The notes under the pieces: model-generated
Database searches by the model: none
Told to the model about the DNA's origin: nothing
What the model saw: the letters and a program-made list of their open reading frames with translations, nothing else
Made by a program: the position numbers and the translations under genes
NCBI RefSeq assembly: GCF_024699965.1
Contig: NZ_JAJOMZ010000004.1
Span: forward strand, 3,259,600-3,323,599
Source: Flavobacterium sp. J372
GTDB taxonomy: Bacteria > Bacteroidota > Bacteroidia > Flavobacteriales > Flavobacteriaceae
DNA length: 64,000 nt
Direction of reading: 5' to 3'
Shown: in pieces, positions 46,313-55,671 of the stretch
Layout of the letters: every line of letters begins with the position of its first letter
Position numbering within the stretch: the first letter of the stretch is position 1

Positions 46313-46340
46313 GATATTGAAATTTTAATGTTGATGAATG

Positions 46341-46742
46341 TTAGAATGGTAGGTCATCGTTACCGCTTACGGTTTCGTAGGTTGCGACTTCGATATTTTC
46401 CGCTTCGCGTTCAGGCTCTGCCGTTTCGGCTTTCTTTACCCCGAGATGCAGTTTTATTCGGGCTGTATTAAAATTAAGCCCTGCGTGAGCCTCACCATTT
46501 TTGCCTATCCAAGACTTGGCGCTTACCCTGCCTGTCAGTTCCACGAGCGTGCCTTTTGTGAGTATCTTGGCAACCTTCGCACTTAGCCAATAGGCGCAGT
46601 CGAAGTAGGTGGTTTGCTCTACACGTTCGCCCTGTTTGTTGCGGTAGCTCTCGTTTGTCGCTATTGAAAAATTTACTACCTCTTTGCTGTTTGACAGTGT
46701 ACGCACCTGCGCATCTGCTGTCAGTCTTCCGATGATGTTCAT
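46341..46742 (-). CDS. ssb: Single-stranded DNA-binding protein
   Basis: An intact 133-residue SSB with the OB-fold landmarks: NIIGRLTADAQVRTLSNSKE at the start, VVNFSIATNESY and FDCAYWLSAKVAKILTKG. The C-terminus ends NDDLPF, close to the acidic DDIPF tip that recruits partner enzymes. Element-encoded SSB coats the transferred strand. It is the first gene of the leftward PRTRC/DUF932 operon, so its promoter must lie in the gap to its right. Confidence 0.88.
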   Translation of the reverse strand: MNIIGRLTADAQVRTLSNSKEVVNFSIATNESYRNKQGERVEQTTYFDCAYWLSAKVAKILTKGTLVELTGRVSAKSWIGKNGEAHAGLNFNTARIKLHLGVKKAETAEPEREAENIEVATYETVSGNDDLPF

Positions 46743-47162
46743 GATTTCTGAAATTTTGAAGTTTTACTTTTTTTAAATTTTTATTTATTCGGCAATGAGA
46801 GGAGGAGCTGTTTTGTTTCACTCTGTTGCCGGTTGTAATACTATTGATCTTCATTTCTGACATTTTTTTTATTCGTTTAAAGAGCCGGAGTATGCTATGT
46901 TTCGTTTCATGAGCATAAAAAGGTGAGTGTTTAGCAGGCGCGGGGTTTTGCCATAAAATACTACCCGAAGGGCTGGAGATTTTTTGACAAACCGAAGGCT
47001 TGACCTTGCGCATGCGTTAAGGACACGGAGTTACCTTTGCTCCTGAAATGAGACAGAAGCATACAGGCATTTAAGGCTGGGTGAAAAGGGAAGTAACGAA
47101 AGCTGTATTGAAAAGCGCAACTGTAAAAAGTACTGATCACAATTCTTCAATGTAAGGTTAAC
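46743..47162. other. Gene-free region upstream of ssb
   Basis: About 420 bases without a convincing gene. It contains an inverted repeat CCTTG-CGCATGCG-TTAAGG at 47004-47022 and a Bacteroidota-style AT-rich block next to ssb. It probably carries the leftward promoter and regulatory sites of the ssb operon. The minus-strand reading frames here have no family-like content. Confidence 0.4.
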
Positions 47163-47192
47163 TTGATTACTGAATATATTTTTGTACCTTTG
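47163..47192 (+). promoter_or_regulatory. Promoter-like box facing the element end
   Basis: TTG at 47163-47165, a 19-base spacer and TACCTTTG at 47185-47192 give an exact TTG-N19-TAnnTTTG match. It points right, into the conserved end region at 47211-47381. At the second end a TATATTTG box (58295-58302) has nearly the same place, but without a clear TTG upstream. Confidence 0.5.
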
Positions 47193-47210
47193 TAATCAGT
47201 TCATTAGAAT

Positions 47211-47381
47211 TGTGTACTATAAAGAGGTCGCTATCTTGTGGATAACGATTTAGATACTATTAGGAATAGAAGGATAATACTAAATTTGTGGCGCATTCAT
47301 GGCGCAGCAAGTTTAGTATACATAAAAGCTTAGCAAAAATTGCGAGTTTAAGATGGCAAGTTTCAATCCCTTCCCCTCTGC
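47211..47381 (+). repeat. Element right end 1: arm-like repeats and tRNA-like core
   Basis: Starts with TGTGTACTAT and CTATCTTGTGG. A pair TGGCGCA (47289-47295) and TGGCGCA (47300-47306) follows, 11 bases apart, as in integrase arm sites. The end is TTTCAATCCCTTCCCCTCTGC (47361-47381), which looks like the T-loop and 3' acceptor strand of a tRNA gene. The copy at 58318-58486 has the same parts at nearly the same spacing (72 bases from TGTGTAC to the arm block in both; 170 and 168 bases to the end). Confidence 0.65.
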
Positions 47382-47429
47382 TATCTTTTCAGGGCAAAAC
47401 TCTTTCAATTATAATGAAATTTTTAAAGC

Positions 47430-48594
47430 TTAAATTACATTATTTATTTGGTCGTATTCTTCGATGGTCTTATAACCTAAAAAAGAATGCCTCCGTTTTT
47501 TATTGTACCAATTTTCAATGTATTCATATACTTCCGCTCTTAACTGGTTTCTGGTCAATAGCGTACTTCCATTAAGTAATTCCAACTTAAAAGACCTGAA
47601 AAAACTTTCGCAGACCGCATTATCATTATGGTTTTGTTTGCGGCTCATACTCTGCCTGACAAACTTGTGAGCATTTAAAGCCTTACAGAAAATCTTATTT
47701 GCATATTGAACCCCTTTATCGGAATGAAAAATCAAATCCTTCGTGATTTTTCTGTTTTTAACCGCCATTTCCCAAGCAGGCAAAGTAGTTTCTTTAGTTG
47801 TCATTCCATTACTTAGATTCCATCCAATAATTTTTCTATCAAACAAGTCCATAATAATAGTTAGATATACGAAACCTCTTACCGTTTGGATATATGTGAT
47901 GTCTGAAACCCATGCCTTGGCGGGCGCATCAACTGTAAATTGCCTGTTTAGAACATTAGGAAATGTATAATGGTTGTGATTTGAATCGGTGGTCGGCTTA
48001 TACTTCCTCTTGGTTTTACAACGTAGGCCAAGCATTCTCATATAACTGGTAACCTGCGCACTCTGTATCTTAAATCCCCGCTTGTGAAGCTCTTTTGTAA
48101 TTTTTCTGCATCCATAAGTTTGCTTATGTTCATTAAATATGGAGACAATCTCTTGTTTGAGTAAAATTATTCGGGATTCTGTATCCGATAATTCCTGTTT
48201 CTTCCTGCGGTAATAGGTAGTTCTCGACACGCCCAATACCGCACACATTTTTAAAATTGAAAATTTACCTTTATTTTCTTCAATGAATTGTTTGGTTGCT
48301 ATTTTTCCCTGAGTAACAGATCCGGTGCCTCGCTTTAAAATTTCCAGAGCAACTTCTGAGTCTTTAATTTTATTTTCGAGTTCAGTAATTACAGATTGGT
48401 TGGGTGTTAATTTTAAATAACCTGTCCCGCAGAAACTTCCTGCCCCATATTTTTCAAAATCCTGCCGCCATCTGTTCAGGCAACTCGGTGTAATTCCGAG
48501 TTCTCGTTCAATAACGACAATTTGTCCCTTGCCTCGTTCATAACTTAATTTAACAGCATGCTCCTTAAAAGCACGGTCATATTTTTTTTATCAT
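47430..48594 (-). pseudogene. IS3-family transposase, copy 1 (start region frame-broken, catalytic residues intact)
   Basis: One continuous frame encodes an N-terminal HTH part (YDRAFKEHAVKLSYERGKGQ…SCLNRWRQDFEKYG) and an integrase-core C-terminal part. After the ATG at 48594 the run of eight A (48582-48589, T on the plus strand) shifts the frame; seven would give MIKKYDRAFKE. The DDE residues are all present: WVSDITYIQT, HSDKGVQYAN and AVCESFFRSF. The repaired product is about 387 residues, with HTH and catalytic parts in one frame rather than the usual two overlapping ones. I could not define inverted repeats. It directly adjoins the truncated copy 2. Confidence 0.8.
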
Positions 48595-48624
48595 CTGAAA
48601 GGTGTTGATTTATACCCTATAAGT

Positions 48625-49723
48625 TTATTTGGAGCAATTTCTGGAGGAGGCTATCAATGCTTCTTCAATTTGTTTTTTTGTCACAGGATCGTCTGATTGT
48701 ACAAGTTCAGACTTAAGGGAGGTAAAAAAGTTCCTTGGTATAGCATTATCTAAATAATTTCCCTTCCGGCTCATACTGCGCTTAATACATTTATATGAGG
48801 CTAGTTTACGGGTAAATGCTTTATTCGCATACTGTGGTCCTCTGTCTGAATGGAATAGTAATTCTTTCTCTATTGTACGACCCTGAACGGCCATTTCCCA
48901 AGCTGGCATCGACGTTTCTTTTATCGTTAGTCTGTCGCTGAGGCTCCATCCAATAATGTTCCGGTCATATAAGTCCATGATAATTGTTAGGAATAAAAGT
49001 CCTGTTACTGTTTGAATGCTCGTTATAGCCGAGACCCAAACCTGATCAGGTTTTTCAGCGTTAAATTGCCGGTTTAGAATGTTAGGAAAAATACAGGGAT
49101 TGTAAGGAATAAATGGTGAACTATACTTGGATTTATTGCTGGTGCTTAGCTTACTCACAAGGCCTAATTTTTTCATGTAAAAAGGTAACCTGAGCCGGTG
49201 ATAATTTAATGCCCCGGCTTTTTAATTCTTCCGAAATTCTTATATTGCCATAGCGCTGTTTGTACTCATAAAATATTGCAGTTACTTCTTGTTCCAATAT
49301 AAGACTCTGTCGTTGCCTTGGAGATTTTGCCTGGCTTTTCCATTTATGATAGGTTCCTGTCAATATTCCTAATGCTTTACACATTTTCCATAATGGGTAC
49401 CTGTCCAGATTGTCCTCAATAAAGTGGAAGATCATAGGTTTCCCCGCAGCGATATGCTCATTTGCGTTCTTAAAAATTTCAATTTGAAGTTTCAATTCTT
49501 CCAGTTTTTTTTTAAGGTCGAAAATTCTTTTTTGTTCGGGGTTTTTAAAATAACCACTTCCGCAAAAACTTCCCGTTCCAAATTCTTGGAGTTCCTTTTG
49601 CCAGCTGTATATATTTGAAGATGGTATACCTAACTCTTTTGAAACTTTATGGAGACCTCTTTCAACCCCTAATTTGACGGCGTTAAATTTAAAATTACGG
49701 TCGTACGTTTTACGTTTTTTCAT
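48625..49723 (-). pseudogene. IS3-family transposase, copy 2 (inactive remnant)
   Basis: Begins at ATG 49723 with MKKRKTYDRNFKFNAVKLGV and an HTH domain, then an integrase core. A run of five T at the QVTF(Y)MKKLG junction (about 49183-49187 region, minus strand) should be four. Two catalytic acids are replaced: the first Asp is Ala (WVSAITSIQT, compare WVSDITYIQT in copy 1) and the final Glu is Arg (AIPRNFF against AVCESFF). The C-terminus is cut after KKQIEEAL and replaced by a foreign tail next to copy 1. This is a dead, partly overwritten element. Confidence 0.75.
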
Positions 49724-49837
49724 TTATAGAGACGTGGATTGGCAGTTGAATATTAAGCCCAGATTTTTTAAATGTATTGAATTGTTTACTAAAAACTTGT
49801 CTTGCAAGACGAAATTTTATATATACCAATGGAATTT

Positions 49838-49932
49838 AAATATGTGGTGCATTTATGATGCTGTAACAATCGAATTTGAAAGGCTATTTAAGGTGCATTA
49901 AATAAATGCAGGTTCGAATATTTTCCCATTCT
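49838..49932 (+). repeat. Possible third, decayed element end
   Basis: TGGTGCA (49845-49851) and TGATGCT (49856-49862) have the same 11-base period as the arm pairs at 47.29 and 58.40 kb. TTCGAAT follows at 49913-49919, 68 bases from the arm start against 72 and 70 at the other ends. The sequence after TTCGAAT (attttcccattc) matches the core poorly. It lies at the left border of the SIS-to-PfkB cassette. Confidence 0.4.
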
Positions 49933-50015
49933 AAGCAACTCTGAATATGAAATTATTCACTTTGTTTTCTAAAAAGTTATAGATTTGGGTTTATATAAAA
50001 TCTAACACAATACTT

Positions 50016-50483
50016 ATGGATATTCGGAGGCCGTATCTACAGGAAGGTAGATTAGCTGATATAATTGCTTTGATTCAAGTTTTGGCACTAGACAAAAGGG
50101 GGCATCGAGGAGAAAATGGTTTGAGAGAAGAGCTGAATGGCAAACCAAAATCTGCTGAATCATGGACTAACATCGCAATCTCTCACCCAGAATTTTTTAG
50201 AGCAGATCAGACTGTCGAATATGGGATTTCGCTGATAGCGAGGCATGTTATTGATAGAAATGAAAAGGGAGTACGTGATGTCCCACTAGAATTAATAAAA
50301 AAACTGATTGAAATTGCAATAGAATTACATGACCGTCAAAAGGAGCGGGCTGATCGTTGGAAAATTTGGCTGCCGGTAATTGTCGTAATAGTTGCGGGCC
50401 TAATAAACGTCATAGTAACTATTTCAACATCTGACAACAGGGCCGATAAAAAAGATTCCTGTAAGATAGAAGCCTCCGAATAA
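50016..50483 (+). CDS. Small protein with C-terminal membrane anchor, unknown
   Basis: An intact 155-residue protein. The N-terminal ~110 residues are soluble and helical (RRPYLQEGRLADIIALIQVL…LREELNGKPKSAESWTNIAI…) and look like a helix-turn-helix or adaptor module. One strong transmembrane helix (WLPVIVVIVAGLINVIVTI, about residues 122-140) and a short polar tail follow. A TAGATTTG promoter box stands at 49980-49987. Its stop abuts the stop of the convergent PfkB gene with no gap. It could be a membrane effector or anchor of the adjacent system, but strand and promoter are separate, so this is only a suggestion. Confidence 0.5.
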   Translation: MDIRRPYLQEGRLADIIALIQVLALDKRGHRGENGLREELNGKPKSAESWTNIAISHPEFFRADQTVEYGISLIARHVIDRNEKGVRDVPLELIKKLIEIAIELHDRQKERADRWKIWLPVIVVIVAGLINVIVTISTSDNRADKKDSCKIEASE

Positions 50484-51533
50484 CTATAAAATGGATTCGA
50501 AACAGAAGTCATTGATAGTTAGAATATCAATATGCGAGCTATGGATATTGGTCTTGTAAGAAATATTATGCAATATGCAATCTACCATAGTAGTAACAGA
50601 CTTCAGATCCAGATTGTACATGGCACCCCGAGCACCATCATATAGACAATTAATAGCACCTAAAATTTGTCCGATTTTTAGAGATTGTTGAATTTCTTCC
50701 GTACTTGCATTATAAAACGAATTCGCACCATCAAATGCTAGTTCGTTTATAATTCCTGCGGTACACCAGTCTCCGGCTCCTGCACTATCGGTCCAATTAT
50801 CTAACTTATATGCTGGATTATACATCCATTTATTATTGTTTCTATTCTTAATTCTAAATCTCAGCCCATCTTCACCTAATGTTTCAATTTCCAAAGGAGC
50901 ATTTGGTTCGGGATATAAGGTTTCGTAGTTTGAAATCCTGTCTTTGGAAAATTTTACAATGTCTGAAATCGACAGGCATTCCTTAAATTGCTTATTATCG
51001 ACAATCGAAGAGGGTTCAAATACAATGACAGCGCCTAAACCTTTATAATATTTAGCTAACTCAATGGATGATCTGTTGACTCTGTCGAAGTAAAACGCAT
51101 TGCATGATCTCTTTTTAGAAATTATGTCTTTCACGGACGATGCTAACACTGGCTTGTAAGACGGTAGCCATATGTTGGTTTGAGGTATTTTAAATTCAAA
51201 TTTATGCTTTGGTTTTCCATCTCCATCTTTGAGAATCCTATGGATAATAATAGGTGTAACTCCATCATCAGTCATAGAAATCAACTCTGTATTGATTGAA
51301 AAATTAGCGAAATCATATAGAAGTTTTTCAGCGGCAGAGTTGTCGTTCAACCTCGCAATCGGGTTTGAAGACCAGCCTAAGAATGATAGGATTGCTAAGA
51401 CATTACCGCATGAGCCACCTGCACATAATTTCGCAGGAGTAGATGGGCTACCATTAACGATGACGTCAAGGGCAACTAGACCTGCTCCTACAGCGATAGA
51501 TTTGTTTTGTGTGCTTTTTCTTATACTATTCAT
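50484..51533 (-). CDS. PfkB-family carbohydrate/nucleoside kinase
   Basis: An intact 349-residue ribokinase-like kinase. N-terminal landmark: AGGSCGNVLAILSFLGW (about residues 38-54), the GG-N-A-L-LG pattern. C-terminal landmark: WTDSAGAGDWCTAGI (about 248-262), the DTxGAGD signature that holds the catalytic Asp and anion hole. The substrate cannot be read from sequence; sugars and nucleosides are both typical. It is the last gene of the leftward six-gene operon, and its start overlaps the preceding gene by eight bases. Confidence 0.8.
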   Translation of the reverse strand: MNSIRKSTQNKSIAVGAGLVALDVIVNGSPSTPAKLCAGGSCGNVLAILSFLGWSSNPIARLNDNSAAEKLLYDFANFSINTELISMTDDGVTPIIIHRILKDGDGKPKHKFEFKIPQTNIWLPSYKPVLASSVKDIISKKRSCNAFYFDRVNRSSIELAKYYKGLGAVIVFEPSSIVDNKQFKECLSISDIVKFSKDRISNYETLYPEPNAPLEIETLGEDGLRFRIKNRNNNKWMYNPAYKLDNWTDSAGAGDWCTAGIINELAFDGANSFYNASTEEIQQSLKIGQILGAINCLYDGARGAMYNLDLKSVTTMVDCILHNISYKTNIHSSHIDILTINDFCFESIL

Positions 51534-52672
51534 GGTATGGCTCTCCAGTGAGCCAAATTACAAAAAGTTCGCTATTTTGTGCACTTTCCTCTAAAGAATT
51601 TAAATCTAAAATTTCATAATCCGGCGAATCCACATTGACAACACCCACACCAATTTTAGGTTCGTTGTTAATGGGATGATTTAAATCATAAGCAGCTAAT
51701 AAAGCTCCAATGGATAATAGCTTACTTGAAAAAGTGCTAATTGCCGCTCTGCAGTCACCTAGTGATTGCATTGACTCCTTATATCTGGCAATGGTAGAGC
51801 ATATTTTTCTGTATGTATCAAATGGATTTTGTTCCGAAACATACATTATATTTTTGAGGTTCGACCAAAAGCTCTTCGAACAGCAATTTGTGATATTCGA
51901 TAATCATATTGTCACCACGACGCGGGTTCTTAGACGGGAAAGGTAATATGGGACATAATTCATCTGGGTCGATAAAGCGAAAAGCCTTGTCGATGTGTGC
52001 ATTTTTATTTTCTCCTAAAATTGGCAGCCAAATGACTGGAGAATCGTGCGACAGATCCAAGCCGCCACCAAATCCTCGGCTGTAGTCTAAATCGGTTTCA
52101 ACCTCTTTACCCTGAATGTTACCATCAAGCGCCGAATTCTCTGCAACGATTATTATAAAGTTTTTCTTAAGCTCATTTTCATCCCTATCGATAAGAAACA
52201 TTATCTTGCCTATGAGTGAAAAGTAAATACTTCTGGGTATTGAGCTTATATCAACTATTACAGTTGGATAATCTTTTATATCTTCAAATGTGGAAATAAT
52301 GTTATCTGATGCCTGTCTCGAGGCAATTTTGCGTTTATTTCTCCCTTTACCTTCCCACATCTTTATAGTTTTTGTGGTAAGCTTGTTATCTCCCAAAACA
52401 CTTTTTAAAAGGTCAAGATTTGTTTCCACCAACTGTTTATAGTTGGTCGCGGACGACGTCCTGCCTTGGTCATATTCAACGAGCAAACAGTCGATTTTAG
52501 TATCAACTTGAAGTTCTTGAATTTTTTTTATAGCGAGATTCATGCGGCTATCAAAACCTTTACCCATGATGTAAAGCGCCTGGTTCGCTTTGGGCAGGTG
52601 CTGTGAAAAAAAAGAATCAAATTCATTATTTTTAATCATCACATAGGGATCCCAGCGTAGCTTTCTTTCCAT
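51526..52672 (-). pseudogene. Unrecognised conserved-looking protein of the operon (one-base frame break)
   Basis: The repaired product is about 381 residues. Removing one A from the run of five near 51850-51854 (T on the plus strand) changes …VEPQKYNV to …VEPQNIMYVSEQNPFDTYRK and joins the two pieces into one protein that ends WLTGEPYHE. The N-terminal part has alternating hydrophobic strands and helices (ALYIMGKGFDSRMNLAIKKI, then KIDCLLVEYDQGRTS, and YPTVIVDISSIPRSIYFSLI), which suggests a Rossmann-like sensor or enzyme fold. I cannot name the family. The spacing is tight: six bases after the ATPase gene, eight-base overlap with the kinase gene. Confidence 0.55.
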
Positions 52673-52677
52673 TTACC

Positions 52678-54574
52678 TTAAATTATTATTTTTAATAAAT
52701 CGTCTGGCGTTCTGGGACGCCAGCCGCCATAGGTGTAGGGTAGGTTATATTTATTACATAACCACCTATTCAAATACATTACCATCCACTTATCTCCTTT
52801 TTTACCTTGATTTACATCCGTCTCAATTTCTATTAAATTATAGGCTACGCAAGAAGATAATACATTTCTGAGCAAATCAAACCTTTGGTTTGTAATCCAG
52901 GGCTCTTCGTCTATAAGACTGGGTGTTTTATTAAGTTTAATACCAATACCTGTAACTCCGGGAGCGTAGGGCGCGTTCATCTTATATGTCTCTTTATGAG
53001 CCATCTCCCCGAAAGCTATTAAAAACTTTATGACAGATTTACTAAATGGAACAATCTTGCTAATTTCTGTCCATTTTTCATCTGTAAGTTTCTTAATGAT
53101 TTCTTCTTGCCTTTGTGCTTTTATGATCAACTCTTCGCCCACAACATTTCTGGAAAGTATCTCTTCGAACAAGCCCGCAGCAAAATTTATAAATTGTTCA
53201 ATATTTGCAGAAGACAACTTTACCATCTTATCAATACCATAATAATAGGGGATACTATAATCTTTAGCTACAAATAATTCAGCTGCACTATTAATGGTAG
53301 AGTTGATTTTATCCTTAATATCAGCGACTGAAAGTGGAAAATCGAATGTTAATTGTGATTTGTTAGAATCTCTAGAGATAATTATTTGAATTGCCTTTAA
53401 TTTTTGAGACATTTCATATGGTGTGCCTGTAATATCATCTGCATAACTAATCCAGTCATCATAACGATTTGTTATGGAGGTGATTTTGGATAGGTATTCC
53501 CTTGAATCACTAATAGATTTTAAAAAGTTGGCTTCATATTCATTTTCGTCAAGATCTGTCTGTATGTAATCTTGGAAGGAATCGATCTGGACCTCATTAG
53601 ATAATTTTGATCTTTTATCTGCAATATTTAGCAGAATGTTTTTCAAATTTTTTAGGATTGTCTCTCCAAAATTGTTCGAGGTTAATTTCTTTAAAATCTC
53701 TGCCTTGGAAAGCTCCCAGTGGCAAATTTTCGTCCGGTTCTAAAGCCTCTAGGCGCTCAGCTATCCAAACATTAGCGGAACTCCTTGCCTCGATAAGATA
53801 TTCTTTAATTATTTTTCTTTGCGAAGGTGACAGTTTATGAGCATCGTCAAGCATAAAAAGAATTTTTTCGCATGCAGCTTCACCTGAATATTGCAGGTTT
53901 TCAGGACTTAAGACCAAGATAGAAAATAGTTCGCTATGCCCTTTGGGCTGGATTTCGGATAAAGGGGCAAAACTATCTAGTGCTTCATAAACTTTTTCTT
54001 CTATTTTTCTGGCCCATTCGAATAAGACATCTCCAGTGCAAGGGAGTTGCAAATCCAAAAAGTAATTTTGTTCGTTGTTATGTGTAAAACTAATGTCTTT
54101 CAGATTTTCCGGAAATTGCGCTTTTTTTAAAGCTATTATTCCCCGTAATGTGGACATAATAATTCGTGCATTCAACAACGCAAAGAACAGTCGTCTCTTT
54201 TGAGAGCTTTCAGCGTTAATGTCTTCCAAAACTGAATAGTTCCTTGCGCAGGTTAAAAACACGCCAAGTAGTGGTATTGCATCGTCAGTTACAACCTTTA
54301 TTTTTTTTAATGAGTTAAATAGATCTTTGTATGTCTTATTCGACCTGTGATTTAATAAAGTTAGCAAAGTGTTAGGCTGAAATATCCTAAGCAGCGAGGT
54401 CTTACCACCTCCTGGAGAGCTGTGTATAAAGTAAATATTCTCCCAAAGTTCATTTTTTTGTTCCTTTTCAATTAGCGTATCAATGACAATGGAACTGTAT
54501 AACCTCAGAAAACTTGAATCAGATTCAATTTTTTCGGAGGCGCGCATTCGAAATGGATTTCTGTAATTACTCAT
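52678..54574 (-). pseudogene. ORC/CDC6-like AAA+ ATPase (one-base frame break)
   Basis: About 632 residues after removing one A from the run of six near 53645-53650 (T on the plus strand), which turns NPKKFEKHSA into NPKNLKNILLNIADKRSKL and fuses two pieces. The N-terminal AAA+ domain has Walker A HSSPGGGKTSLLR (residues 51-63) and Walker B ILFMLDDAHKLS (about 233-244), with a sensor-like NVWIAERLEAL strand. The C-terminal ~300 residues are helical and end in a compact domain (YLNRWLCNKYNLPYTYGGWR). I recall a family of this size, labelled ORC-CDC6-like, next to phosphoribosyltransferase-like genes in predicted conflict systems. It is coupled to the gene before it (ATGA). Confidence 0.65.
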
Positions 54575-55671
54575 TGTTTATGTCTTGATACTCGTGGGAA
54601 TAGTCCTCTATATTTTTTATCATCAGGTAGCCACAAGATTGGCAGTGAATTATTGGGTGCGTTATGCGAGAGCACCAAAGGTAAAGAACATTCGTTGAAT
54701 CCTAAATATGGATGTTCATGTCTCCCCATTTTAAAATGCCTATCTATCACCGTATCATCAAAATATTTCTTTAAAATATTTAAAAACCCATCTTTTTCTA
54801 TAATGTTCCTTTTAATGTCACCACTGATCAATTGCACTGCCTGCACAGTGATATCAACAGTTAGATTATTTTCGGTTTTCCATTGACTGGTAGCTTCTTT
54901 TAATAATTGTATTGACTCTTCGGTAGCTATATAAAAAAGTATATGAATTTCTAAACCGTTCAGGTCTAGGATTGATTTAAGATTTTTTTCTTTTTCAGTT
55001 TCATCTTCCGGATTTCCATATATAGATTTTAAAAATTTATAAATCTTTCCCTTTTTCTCATTCGCCCTAAAATAACTGATGCCACTTGCCGTAAAGTCAT
55101 CAATAAGGAAGATGGAATTGAATTTATTGTTCTCTGGGCTGTCCTTATTTAACTCTCCCAACATATCTTGTGCCTTTTCGTAATTTATCTGGTAGGTGCT
55201 CGAGACCTGCTCATTATTTATATTGCAGGCCCTTCTAAATTGATCGATCTTGCTTCCATCACTTAGTCCGATATAGAGCGTTTGTTTGCTCACCTTCTTG
55301 TATTCGGGACTACCTACGATCTTCTTTATATGATAACTGTCAATATTAGCCTGCTTAGCAGCCTTTTTAATTAAAATAGGATTAATTATATCTGGAAAGG
55401 ATATACTTAATAAATGAAAAACTTCTGAATTGGAGATGAAAATTAACTCTTCGAGGAAAAACTTATAAGCTATTCTTTTTTCTTCATTGCTTTCAAATTG
55501 TTTTAACCATAGTACTAAACTTTCAACGAAACGAATACCAGGTGAAAATTGTTGATACTCGTTATATTTAAAGTTCGCCAAAGATTGCAATAGCGGTCTC
55601 TCCGTGGAGACTTCATCTAAGGTCCAACCCATAATTTGTATTAGCAATTTCTCAGCGAGAGCAGTTCTCAT
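54571..55671 (-). CDS. Phosphoribosyltransferase-like protein (conflict-associated type)
   Basis: An intact 366-residue protein. The central motif IFLIDDFTASGISYFR (about residues 184-199) is the PRPP-binding loop of type I phosphoribosyltransferases (hydrophobic strand, DD, then T-x-S/T-G). An N-terminal helical domain of ~120 residues precedes it, and LYIGLSDGSKIDQFRR (about 129-144) may be the preceding strand/loop. The C-terminus contains a hydrophobic strand and an Asn/His-rich segment. It is larger than purine salvage enzymes, and I recall such proteins as 'PRTase-CE'. It overlaps its neighbours by four bases on both sides. Confidence 0.65.
   Translation of the reverse strand: MRTALAEKLLIQIMGWTLDEVSTERPLLQSLANFKYNEYQQFSPGIRFVESLVLWLKQFESNEEKRIAYKFFLEELIFISNSEVFHLLSISFPDIINPILIKKAAKQANIDSYHIKKIVGSPEYKKVSKQTLYIGLSDGSKIDQFRRACNINNEQVSSTYQINYEKAQDMLGELNKDSPENNKFNSIFLIDDFTASGISYFRANEKKGKIYKFLKSIYGNPEDETEKEKNLKSILDLNGLEIHILFYIATEESIQLLKEATSQWKTENNLTVDITVQAVQLISGDIKRNIIEKDGFLNILKKYFDDTVIDRHFKMGRHEHPYLGFNECSLPLVLSHNAPNNSLPILWLPDDKKYRGLFPRVSRHKQ

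Noticed and set aside
45302..46471. Several plus-strand frames opposite the DUF932 gene
   Set aside because: They are long only because of the codon bias of the opposite gene and show no family-like content.
46492..47013. Minus-strand frame overlapping ssb
   Set aside because: It reads the ssb gene in another frame and continues into AT-rich upstream DNA with an unnatural composition.
47004..47022. CCTTG-CGCATGCG-TTAAGG as an origin or terminator
   Set aside because: A short inverted repeat alone without T run or repeats is not enough to assign a role; it is mentioned only as part of the spacer.
47361..47381. A complete tRNA gene at the element ends
   Set aside because: Only the T-loop and 3' acceptor-like part can be seen. 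The sequence upstream cannot form the remaining arms, so these are att fragments at most.
53615..53650. Separate small-overlap genes for the two halves of the ORC/CDC6-like ATPase
   Set aside because: The downstream piece would need a TTG start within the first gene. Removing one A makes a single natural protein of the expected length.
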